Assembly (NCBI GenBank): GCA_026003895.1
Contig: BPIC01000001.1
Coordinates: 624,128-688,127, forward strand
Direction: 5' to 3'
Source: Dehalococcoidia bacterium
GTDB lineage: Bacteria; Chloroflexota; Dehalococcoidia; SpSt-223
Length of the DNA: 64,000 nucleotides
Every line of letters begins with the position of its first letter. The stretch's first letter is position 1. Under the pieces are notes generated by a model. It had not been told where the DNA came from and made no database searches. It saw only the letters and a list, made by a program, of their open reading frames with translations. The position numbers and the translations under genes are program-made. Below are positions 17,696-25,216 of this stretch, in pieces.

Positions 17696-18645
17696 CGCGA
17701 GGGCAACAACTCGGTGATGAGCCGGTCGGCTGCGCTGTAGGGGTCGAGCTTCCGGTCGGCGACCTGATCGACCAGAGCTTCGAACTCTCCGCTGCCGCCG
17801 AGAGCGCGGCTGATCCGGCTGAGCAAACCGGCGCGAACGAGTTCGAGGACCCGGCGCTCCGCCTTGCGGCGGTTGAGTCGGTGAAGCTGGCTGCTCGCCG
17901 CGAGGTAGGCAAAATGCGCCTCGACCTCGTCGAGCAGCTGATCGACCCCCTCGCCGGTGGTGGCGACGGTGCGGACGATCGGCGGCGGCCGGTCGATCGG
18001 TGCGCCGAGCGACAGCATGGCGCTCAATTGCCGAGCCACGCTGTCCGCCCCTTCTCGGTCGGCCTTGTTGACGACGAAAATGTCGGCGATCTCGAGCAGG
18101 CCCGCTTTCATCGCCTGAATGTCGTCGCCGAGCCCAGGCACGAGCACGACGATCGTCGTGTGTGCCTCGCGGACAATGTCGACCTCGGCCTGGCCGACCC
18201 CGACCGTCTCAACGAGGATGACATCGTGGCCGACAGCATCGAGCACCGTGATGACGTCGCCCGTTGTTTCGGCCAGTCCACCAAGCGCCTCCCGCGCCGC
18301 CATCGACTTGATGAAAACGCCCGGATCACCGGAAAGGTCCTGCATCCGAATCCGGTCGCCGAGCACCGCGCCGCCGCTCAAGGGACTGCTTGGATCGACG
18401 GGCACGATCGCCACGCGCTTCCCCCGCCGGCGTAGACCAAGCGCGAGAGCGTTCACCAACGTGCTTTTGCCGGATCCGGGCGCTCCAGTAATGCCGACGA
18501 CGTGTGCCTGACCGGTTTGCGGATAGAGCGCCCGTAACACCGCCCGTCCTTCGGGCGTCCGATCCTCAACGCGTCGCAACACCTGCCCCAACGCCCGTCG
18601 ATCGCCGGCTAGGGCGCGTCCCACGAGCTCCATCACGTCTCCCAT
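17692..18645 (-). CDS. meaB: Methylmalonyl-CoA mutase-associated GTPase MeaB (ArgK family)
   Basis: G-protein chaperone that protects and reloads B12-dependent acyl-CoA mutases. P-loop ITGAPGSGKSTLVNAL, the VPVDPSSPLSGGAVLGDRIRM switch segment, VETVGVGQAEVDI and the NKAD guanine motif are intact. The track ORF starts 30 codons earlier; the ATG of MGDVMELVGRALAG fits the family N-terminus. Its 318 aa are normal. No mutase gene is in the window, so the partner is elsewhere. It is coupled to the downstream lipM-type gene and divergent from the large membrane protein gene (52 bp between starts). Confidence 0.93.
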   Translation of the reverse strand: MGDVMELVGRALAGDRRALGQVLRRVEDRTPEGRAVLRALYPQTGQAHVVGITGAPGSGKSTLVNALALGLRRRGKRVAIVPVDPSSPLSGGAVLGDRIRMQDLSGDPGVFIKSMAAREALGGLAETTGDVITVLDAVGHDVILVETVGVGQAEVDIVREAHTTIVVLVPGLGDDIQAMKAGLLEIADIFVVNKADREGADSVARQLSAMLSLGAPIDRPPPIVRTVATTGEGVDQLLDEVEAHFAYLAASSQLHRLNRRKAERRVLELVRAGLLSRISRALGGSGEFEALVDQVADRKLDPYSAADRLITELLPSR

Positions 18646-18697
18646 GACGGGCAATTGTCGCGGATCGGCATGGTGCTCCGCCTCTACACTCCCAGCG

Positions 18698-21550
18698 ATG
18701 ACCACCGCAGGCCGCGCTGCGACCCCACCGGCCACCGTCGTTGGCCGCCCGACCGCAGCGCGGCCGACACGCTGGCTGCCCCTCCCCGCATTGGCACTCG
18801 CCGTGGCGCTCGCCGTTCGGCCGTTGGGCCTCGTCTCCTTCCCCGCGACTCATGACGGGCTCAACCATCTGCAACGCCAGGTCGTCTTCGACAGCCTGCT
18901 GCGTGGGGGCATGCTGTATCCGCGGTGGTACCCCGACTTTGCTTCCGGCTACGGCTATCCCCTTGGCAACTTTTACCCGCCGCTTGCGCTCTACATCGCC
19001 GAACTCACCCTCGTCGCGGGGGCAGGGCCAGCGTTGGCGCTGAAATTTGCCTTCGCGCTTGCCCTCGGCCTCGCCGCGGGAGGCGCCTATTGCTTCGTCC
19101 GTCGCGTTGTCGGGACGGCGGCGGCCGGCGTCCTTGGCGGGGCGGCCTATCTCGCTGCACCGTACCTCCTCGCGACGGTGTATGACCGCGGGGCGCTGCC
19201 TGAGGCGCTGGCGCTTGGGCTGCTGCCGTGGTCCCTTTGGGCGCTCGATCGCTGGCGCGGCGGGCGGGCTGGGCTGCCGCTCGTCGCTCTTCTCCTCGCT
19301 GCGTTGGTGGCGACCCATACCATCGTTGCGGCGATGGGCTGGGGGCTCGGTGCGATCTGGTGGGCGGCGAACCGGCGCGGGCCGCTCCGTTGGTTGCCCC
19401 TGCCGTTCCTCGCCGCCGCCGGGTTGTCGGCGTTCGTCTGGCTGCCCGCGCTGGTCGAAGCGCCGGCGGCTGCGCTTGACAACTTCGCCCGCCTTGGCAG
19501 CGCCGCTGCGAACGTTGTCCCGCTCCCAGCTCTTATCGATGGCGCTCTGCTCTACGACTACCGTGCGCTCCCCTACCGGCTCGGTCTTGTACAGGCTGTG
19601 CTCGCCGTCGCGGGTCTTGCCGTGTCGCTGCGATCGCCTGCCTCGCGGTCCGCGGTCACTGCGTTCCTGCTCTTTGGGGGGTGTGCAGTTGCTGCCACAA
19701 CGTTGGCCGGGGGGCTTTGGACGCAGCCGGCGCTTCAGGTAGTTCAGTTTCCGTGGCGGTTGCTCGGTCCGGCTGCGCTGTTCGCTGCGCTGCTCGCCGG
19801 GCTTCTCGCCGGCGGCCGGCACGGTCCGGTGGTCGCTACGGCTGGCGCCGCGATCGTGCTTCTGGGTGGTCTCGGCGCCCTCCAGCCTGTCGATCGGGAC
19901 GTCGATGACCGGGTGCTATCGGTTGGCAGCGCGGTGCGCCGCGAGTGGACTGAAGGGACGATCGGCACCACCACTGCAGCGGAGTATCTCCCGGCGGTCG
20001 CGCGGGGCGGCTACGCGCCGGGACCGCTACCGGCGGCAATCAGCCGCGACGCGCCACCGTTGCGGTCGGCCCGACTGGAATCGTGGACGCCGCTTGGCTG
20101 GCGGATCGCCGTCGTGGCGGATGAACCGACGGTGCTACGTGTCCATCAGTTTCTCTTTCCCGGCTGGTCGGCGTGGCTGGATGGCGCACCCGTTCCCGTC
20201 GCCGCCGACGGACCGCTTGGCCTCGTTGCGGTCGCCGTCCCCACAGGGGAGCACCTGGTCGAAGTGCGCTTCGCGACGACGCCAGCGCGCTCGGCAGGCG
20301 CCCTCCTGTCCGCTCTCTCGGCGATCGCGCTTGGCTGGCTGGTCACGCCGGCGGTCGCCGTTGGGGCAGCCGCGCTGGGGCTCGTCCTCGGGATGGCGCT
20401 GTCTACGCTGCCCGTTCCGCGAAACTCGACCCTCGCTCCGGCGGATCTCGGTGGGGTGCGGCTGCTCGGCGGCACGACCGAGCTGCGCGAGGGCCGCGTG
20501 ACGGCGACGCTCGTCTGGCTCGGTACGCGCCCCGGCGGCGAGCGCATCACCGTGCGCTTGCGTGAGGAAGACGGCGGATTGCTTGCCGAATCGACCGCTT
20601 TCCCGATCTGGAACACCGCAACGCGCTGGTCCGCGAATGAAGTGGTTGCCGAACGCCGGGAGCTGGCGCTCCCGGCTGGCCCGCCCGGCCGGGCGGCGGT
20701 CGAGGTCGAAGCCGCCGGACGCCGCGAGCGCGTGGGGACGGTCACGCTGCCGGGTCGGCGCGAACGGGCGCTCGCGCACCTCGCCAATCGGATCGAGGAG
20801 CGCTTCGGCGGGCAGCTTGCACTGACCGGCTGGGAGGTGGCAGGCCTCGACCGCGACGGCGCACTCGTCCCCGGCGGAGCGATCGATCTCGCCCTCGAAT
20901 GGACGGCGCTCCGCAGCGTCGAGGAAGACTACACGGTCTTCGTTCACGTGATCGGCCCGGACGGTCGCCGCTACGGCCAGTCGGACAGCCAGCCGGCGGC
21001 TGGACTCGCTCCAACGACGCTGTTGCTGCCGGGCGAACCGCTGATCGACCGCCGGCGAGTTGCCCTCGCTGCCGATGCCCCGCCGGGCCGCTACCAGCTC
21101 GATGTCGGGCTGTATCGCCTCGCGACCGGCGAGCGGTTACCGGTCGGCAGCGGCACCGTAGTCTCACTGGGGCCGTTCAAGGTCCCGAGCGTTCCGGCGA
21201 CGGTGCCGCCTGTGGACTCCATCGATGCCCAATTCGGATCCATCGTGCTCGCTGGCGGCCGCGTGGAGGGCGGAGCGCTCACGTTGATCTGGCGCGCCGT
21301 CGAGCGACCGCCAGCCGACCTCCGTGTTGCCGTGCATCTGCTCGATGGCGCTGGCCAGCTCGTCGCCCAAGCAGATGGACCGCCCGACGGTGGCCGCTAC
21401 CCGACGAGTCTCTGGTCGCCGGGCGAGACGATCGTCGATCGTCGTTCGCTGCCCGCGGTCCCAGCGCTGCGCGTTGCGGTCTGGCTCTATGACCCGCTGA
21501 GCGGCGCCCGCCTCGGTGAGCCAGTCGTCCTGCCGATTCCGTCGGCGTAA
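18698..21550 (+). CDS. Large polytopic membrane protein (6-pyruvoyl-tetrahydropterin synthase-related / glycosyltransferase-like)
   Basis: About 950 aa. The N-terminal half has roughly ten or more membrane helices, with an Asp-containing first outer loop (FPATHDGLNHLQRQVVFDSLL) and GYGYPLGNFYPPLALYIAEL, typical of PTPS-related, YfhO-like membrane proteins thought to transfer sugars from lipid carriers. The C-terminal 350 aa are soluble and contain three degenerate beta-sandwich-like modules of about 110 residues; the clearest have DYTVFVHVIGPDGRRYGQSD and LRVAVHLLDGAGQLVAQADG, each followed by a PGE...D.R segment and a GLYRLATGERL or WLYDPLSGARL ending. The likely role is surface glycosylation or glycan assembly. 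The ATG is 54 nt inside the track ORF. It stands alone, divergent from meaB. Confidence 0.7.
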   Translation: MTTAGRAATPPATVVGRPTAARPTRWLPLPALALAVALAVRPLGLVSFPATHDGLNHLQRQVVFDSLLRGGMLYPRWYPDFASGYGYPLGNFYPPLALYIAELTLVAGAGPALALKFAFALALGLAAGGAYCFVRRVVGTAAAGVLGGAAYLAAPYLLATVYDRGALPEALALGLLPWSLWALDRWRGGRAGLPLVALLLAALVATHTIVAAMGWGLGAIWWAANRRGPLRWLPLPFLAAAGLSAFVWLPALVEAPAAALDNFARLGSAAANVVPLPALIDGALLYDYRALPYRLGLVQAVLAVAGLAVSLRSPASRSAVTAFLLFGGCAVAATTLAGGLWTQPALQVVQFPWRLLGPAALFAALLAGLLAGGRHGPVVATAGAAIVLLGGLGALQPVDRDVDDRVLSVGSAVRREWTEGTIGTTTAAEYLPAVARGGYAPGPLPAAISRDAPPLRSARLESWTPLGWRIAVVADEPTVLRVHQFLFPGWSAWLDGAPVPVAADGPLGLVAVAVPTGEHLVEVRFATTPARSAGALLSALSAIALGWLVTPAVAVGAAALGLVLGMALSTLPVPRNSTLAPADLGGVRLLGGTTELREGRVTATLVWLGTRPGGERITVRLREEDGGLLAESTAFPIWNTATRWSANEVVAERRELALPAGPPGRAAVEVEAAGRRERVGTVTLPGRRERALAHLANRIEERFGGQLALTGWEVAGLDRDGALVPGGAIDLALEWTALRSVEEDYTVFVHVIGPDGRRYGQSDSQPAAGLAPTTLLLPGEPLIDRRRVALAADAPPGRYQLDVGLYRLATGERLPVGSGTVVSLGPFKVPSVPATVPPVDSIDAQFGSIVLAGGRVEGGALTLIWRAVERPPADLRVAVHLLDGAGQLVAQADGPPDGGRYPTSLWSPGETIVDRRSLPAVPALRVAVWLYDPLSGARLGEPVVLPIPSA

Positions 21551-21574
21551 GTCGGCTCCACTGGGGGGTCAATG

Positions 21575-21604
21575 TTGACTAACTTGACCAACAAGCCGGA
21601 TACT
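21575..21604 (+). promoter_or_regulatory. Promoter of the cysO-cysM unit
   Basis: TTGACT (5/6 to consensus) and GATACT (4/6) are separated by 18 bp, ahead of cysO. A short inverted repeat, GTTG-TATTTG-CAAC, follows near the expected transcript start and could be an operator; this last point is speculative. Confidence 0.6.
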
Positions 21605-21661
21605 GCCTGCATCAGTTGTATTTGCAACAATCGCGCCGCGCGCGGCGCAGTGGAGACGCAG

Positions 21662-21955
21662 ATGGCAGTTCTGGTTCGGGTGCCGGGCCCGCTCGAGTCG
21701 GTGACCGGTGGCAAGCGAGTCATCGAGGCGGACGGCGCGACAGTAAGCGAAGTGCTGGAGAGACTCGGCGAAGACTATCCCGGCCTGCGCGAGCGGGTCG
21801 TCGCCGAGAACGGCGAGATCCATCGGTTCGTCAACGTCTATCTCAACGACGAAGACATTCGCTTTATCGGCGGGATCGAAACACCCGTCAAGGACGGCGA
21901 CACGCTGGCGATCCTGCCGGCGCTGGCCGGCGGCGCGACCCATGCGATTCGCTAA
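21662..21955 (+). CDS. cysO: CysO-like sulfur-carrier protein (MoaD/ThiS fold)
   Basis: Small ubiquitin-fold protein that carries sulfur as a C-terminal thiocarboxylate for cysteine synthesis. The track ORF starts 30 codons too early; the ATG after GGAGACGCAG gives 97 aa beginning MAVLVRVPGPLESVTGG. The stretch HRFVNVYLNDEDIRFIGG, then VKDGDTLAILPALAGG, matches mycobacterial CysO closely. After the Gly-Gly there are six extra residues, ATHAIR, encoded where the gene overlaps the cysM start by 14 bp. A protease cut would be needed before activation, or the tail blocks it. The direct overlap with cysM supports the functional assignment. Confidence 0.85.
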   Translation: MAVLVRVPGPLESVTGGKRVIEADGATVSEVLERLGEDYPGLRERVVAENGEIHRFVNVYLNDEDIRFIGGIETPVKDGDTLAILPALAGGATHAIR

Positions 21956-22880
21956 CGTCGTCGAGGCGGTCGGGCACACGCCACTTGTTGAGTTGCCCAC
22001 GCTCGCGCCCAAGCCAGGCGTCCGGTTGTTCGCCAAGCTCGAAGGCGCGAATCCCGCCGGCTCGGTGAAGGACCGCGTCGCCCGCGCGATGATCCTCGAC
22101 GCCGAGGCGAGCGGCGCCCTGACGAAGGAGAAGATCATCCTCGAGCCGACGAGCGGCAATACCGGGCTAGCGCTCGCCTTGCTCGGCCGGCGGCTCGGCT
22201 ACCGCGTCGCGGTCGTCTTGCCCGACAACGTCGGACCGGAGCGTCAGCAAGCGCTGCAGGCGTTTGGCGCAGAGATCATTCCCTCGGAAGGGCGCTATGG
22301 CTCGAACGGCGCCATCGTCAAAGCGCAGGAGATTGCCGCCCGCGACGACCGCTATTTCATGCCGTTCCAATATGCTAACCCCGCGAATCCACGGGCCCAC
22401 TATGAAACGACCGGCCCCGAGATCTTGGCCGATCTGGACGGTGAGGTCGACGTCTTCGTCGCAGGGCTGGGGACGGGCGGCACGTTGATGGGCGTTGGCC
22501 GGCGCCTGCGCGAGGCGAACCCGAAGGTCAAGGTGGTCGCGGTCGAGCCGCATCCTGGGGAGCAGGTGCAAGGACTGCGCTCCCTTGCGGACGGGTACAT
22601 CCCGCCGATCCTCGACCTCGCCCAACTCGATGCGAAGTTCGTGGTTCGTTCGGCCGATGCCTTCCAAGGTGCCCGGCTCTTGCTCGAAAGCGAAGGGATC
22701 TTTTCCGGTGTCTCGGGTGGCGCGGTGCTCCAAGGGGCGCTGCGCGCCGCGAGCCGCATCGAGCGCGGGAATGTCGTGGCGCTCCTCGCCGACGCCGGCT
22801 GGAAGTATCTTTCGGCAGCCTTCTGGACGGCGCCTCGCGATCAGTTCGAGCGGCTGAGCGAGGGCCAGCTCTGGTGGTGA
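21942..22880 (+). CDS. cysM: Cysteine synthase CysM (CysO-dependent type)
   Basis: PLP enzyme making cysteine from an activated serine (O-phosphoserine in the CysO-dependent branch) and CysO-thiocarboxylate. VGHTPLVELP, NPAGSVKDRVA with the PLP Lys, LEPTSGNTG and GLGTGGTLMGVGR are present. The C-terminal DAGWKYLSAAFW and EGQLWW endings are characteristic of the mycobacterial-type CysM rather than plain CysK. Its 312 aa are normal. It overlaps cysO by 14 bp upstream and phzF downstream. A JAMM protease of the Mec+ type, expected to release cysteine from CysO, is not in the window. Confidence 0.9.
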   Translation: MRFANVVEAVGHTPLVELPTLAPKPGVRLFAKLEGANPAGSVKDRVARAMILDAEASGALTKEKIILEPTSGNTGLALALLGRRLGYRVAVVLPDNVGPERQQALQAFGAEIIPSEGRYGSNGAIVKAQEIAARDDRYFMPFQYANPANPRAHYETTGPEILADLDGEVDVFVAGLGTGGTLMGVGRRLREANPKVKVVAVEPHPGEQVQGLRSLADGYIPPILDLAQLDAKFVVRSADAFQGARLLLESEGIFSGVSGGAVLQGALRAASRIERGNVVALLADAGWKYLSAAFWTAPRDQFERLSEGQLWW

Positions 22881-23677
22881 TCCCCCTGTATCAGATTGAC
22901 GCGTTCACCGACCGGCCGCTGCGCGGCAACCCAGCGGCTGTCTGTGTGTTGCCTCGGCCGGTCGACGAGGACTGGATGCAGGCGCTCGCTACCGAGATGA
23001 ACCTCTCCGAGACCGCGTTTCTTTGGCCGGAAGGCGAGGGATGGCGGCTGCGCTGGTTTACGCCCACGGTCGAAGTCGATCTGTGCGGCCACGCGACGCT
23101 CGCCAGCGCTTACGCGCTCTGGCATTTTGGTCACTTGGCGCGCGGCCTCCCGGCGCGCTTCTTCACGAACAGCGGGCTGCTCACTGCCGTTGAAGAGCAG
23201 GACTGGATCGTGCTCGACTTTCCTGCGCTGCCCGCGACGCCGGCTGAGCCGCCGGCCGAGTTGGTGGCGGCATTGGGCGTCCGGCCGGTCGCCGCGGGGC
23301 GATCCCGTTTCGACTGGCTGATCGAGGTGGAGCACGAGGACGAGGTGCGCGCGTGCGCACCGGACTTCGCCCGGCTGCGCCGCATCGAGATGCGTGGCGT
23401 GGTGCTGACGGCACGAGGACAGGAGTCCGACATCGTCTCGCGATTCTTCGGGCCGGCTGCGGGCGTTGATGAGGACCCAGTCACGGGCTCGGCCCATTGC
23501 ACGCTTGGTCCGTGGTGGGCCGAACGGCTCGGCAAGCACGATCTGCTTGCCTACCAAGCGTCGCGGCGCGGCGGCACACTCCGCGTTCGGGTGGGCGGCG
23601 AGCGGGTCCACCTGCTCGGGAAGGCGGCGACGGTGTTCATAGCGACGCTGGATCGGCTGGCTGGCCCCTATACTTAG
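22874..23677 (+). CDS. PhzF family isomerase-like protein
   Basis: PhzF/DAP-epimerase-fold protein of 267 aa. QIDAFTDRPLRGNPAAVCVL, the catalytic-type Glu in MNLSETAFLWP, FTPTVEVDLCGHATLASAYAL and GVDEDPVTGSAHCTLGPWWAERLG are the family motifs. Members isomerise or act on small ring acids, and most have unknown substrates. Start is GTG (22874 or the adjacent GTG), overlapping the cysM stop, so it is translated from the cysO-cysM transcript. A link to sulfur metabolism is not implied by the family. Confidence 0.88.
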   Translation: MVIPLYQIDAFTDRPLRGNPAAVCVLPRPVDEDWMQALATEMNLSETAFLWPEGEGWRLRWFTPTVEVDLCGHATLASAYALWHFGHLARGLPARFFTNSGLLTAVEEQDWIVLDFPALPATPAEPPAELVAALGVRPVAAGRSRFDWLIEVEHEDEVRACAPDFARLRRIEMRGVVLTARGQESDIVSRFFGPAAGVDEDPVTGSAHCTLGPWWAERLGKHDLLAYQASRRGGTLRVRVGGERVHLLGKAATVFIATLDRLAGPYT

Positions 23678-23680
23678 GCC

Positions 23681-24226
23681 ATGGCGGTCGGGACGGCGCT
23701 GCGCATCGTCCGGTTCAACAAGAGCGACCTCGAGGACGAGCGGAAGCAGCTGGTCGACACCTACTTCGCCGCCTACCGGCGTTTCCCCGAGTATGCCTAC
23801 AGCGATCGCCGCGAGGTCGAGGAGTATCTGCACTGGCTCTTCCGTGGCGATAAGAGGGGGTTCTTCGTCGCCCGGGCCGGCAAGACGATCGCCGCGTGGA
23901 TGTCCGTCCACGATTCTTGGCGCGGTTGGCGGGGGGATCAGCGCGAAGCCCAGGGTGAGCTGCAGGAGCTCGTCGTTGCTGAGGAGTTTCAGGGCCAAGG
24001 CCTCGGCCGGCGGCTGCTCGCGCTCGCCATCCGTCACGTTGCCTTCGCGAAGCGGCGCAGCATCGGCCTGTACGTTGGCGAGGGAAACGAGCCAGCGAAA
24101 CGGCTCTACGAGCGCTACGGCTTTGTCGTCGAATCACAGTGGAGCATTTGGCTCCGGATGCGGCGGCCGATCGACCCAGTCGTCGATCAGGATTTGGAGC
24201 ACGTCCCGAACGACCCCAAGGTCTGA
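23681..24226 (+). CDS. GNAT family N-acetyltransferase
   Basis: Acetyl-CoA-dependent acyltransferase of 181 aa. GELQELVVAEEFQGQGLGRRLLALAI is motif A with the acetyl-CoA pyrophosphate loop, and VGEGNEPAKRLYERYGFVVES is motif B. Its ATG comes 4 bp after phzF, so it closes the cysO-cysM-phzF unit. The last 93 bp overlap the 3' end of the convergent M20 peptidase gene. The substrate is unknown. Confidence 0.85.
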   Translation: MAVGTALRIVRFNKSDLEDERKQLVDTYFAAYRRFPEYAYSDRREVEEYLHWLFRGDKRGFFVARAGKTIAAWMSVHDSWRGWRGDQREAQGELQELVVAEEFQGQGLGRRLLALAIRHVAFAKRRSIGLYVGEGNEPAKRLYERYGFVVESQWSIWLRMRRPIDPVVDQDLEHVPNDPKV

Positions 24227-25216
24227 CAGGCGCACCGTTTCGCGGTCGCTGTGGGCCGTGCCGAGCTCGCCGGCGCCGAAGACGACCGACGGGATCCCCT
24301 TCATGATCAGGTTGTGCGCATCGGTCCAACTGGCCATGCCGCCGAGGCGCGCCGGGCGACCGGTGCGCTCGACTGCGGCCGCGAGACGGCGGACAATCTC
24401 GGCGTCGGCGTGGAGTTCGAAGCCTGGCGACTCGTCGAGGATGGTGAGGCTGCCGCCGAAGCGCTCGACGACCGCGAGCACCGCGGCGCGCGCCTCGCCG
24501 AGATCGATGCCCGGCCAAATGCCAAGGTCGAAACGCGCGGTGCAGAACGGAGGTACCACGCCGACCTCGTATCCGCCGGCGATCGTGCCGAGCGTTGTCC
24601 AAGGCCGACCGAGCAGCGGGTGTTCGACGGTGAACGGCGGCAACGCGCAGATCTCGCGGTAGCAGTCGACGGCTGCGAGGATGGCGTTGTACCCGAACTG
24701 CGGCACGGTGCCGTGCGCGGGCCGCCCGACGATGCGCAGCTCGCATTCGAGAAACCCGCCTTGCGCCGGGCAGATGGCCAGATCGGTTGGTTCGAGCACA
24801 ACGGCTGCTGCCGCCCGCGGCACGAGCGCTTGCGAGCCGCGGCCGAGCCGCTCCTCGTCCGCCGTGATCGCGACCTCGCATGGTCCGCGACTCGCCTCAA
24901 GCGCGGCGATCAGCGCGGCAATCTGCCCTTTGGTGTCGTTCACTGCACGGCCGATCAACACCTCGCCTTCGCGCCGCAACGTGAAGGGGTCGGGGTGGTC
25001 GTAGGGCGGAAAGGCGTCGGCGTGGCTACAGAGCAGCGGGCCGCCCTCGCCCCGGCACGCGAGGACGTTATACCGGCCCGGGATCACTTCCTGAAGCTCG
25101 ACTCGCAGTCCTATGCGTTCGAGCGCCCGGGCGATGAAGCGCTGGACCTCAGTTTCATCATCGTGGGATGGAAAGGCGATCAATTCGGCGGTGAGCGCCG
25201 CAAGATCGATGCTCAT
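24134..25216 (-). CDS. M20 family metallopeptidase (ArgE/DapE/LysK-like)
   Basis: Zinc-dependent amidohydrolase of about 360 aa. CSHADAFPPYD (first metal His and Asp), GRAVNDTKGQIAALI (bridging Asp), ITADEERLGRGS (catalytic and metal Glu) and a late AHSDRE His are visible, with a dimerisation-domain segment GRPAHGTVPQFG between. Likely substrates are N-acylated amino acids such as N-acetylornithine or [LysW]-lysine. The ATG overlaps the yvcK stop (ATGA); the track ORF's earlier start is inside yvcK. It is the last gene of the glmS-yvcK unit. Confidence 0.85.
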   Translation of the reverse strand: MSIDLAALTAELIAFPSHDDETEVQRFIARALERIGLRVELQEVIPGRYNVLACRGEGGPLLCSHADAFPPYDHPDPFTLRREGEVLIGRAVNDTKGQIAALIAALEASRGPCEVAITADEERLGRGSQALVPRAAAAVVLEPTDLAICPAQGGFLECELRIVGRPAHGTVPQFGYNAILAAVDCYREICALPPFTVEHPLLGRPWTTLGTIAGGYEVGVVPPFCTARFDLGIWPGIDLGEARAAVLAVVERFGGSLTILDESPGFELHADAEIVRRLAAAVERTGRPARLGGMASWTDAHNLIMKGIPSVVFGAGELGTAHSDRETVRLSDLGVVRDVLQILIDDWVDRPPHPEPNAPL

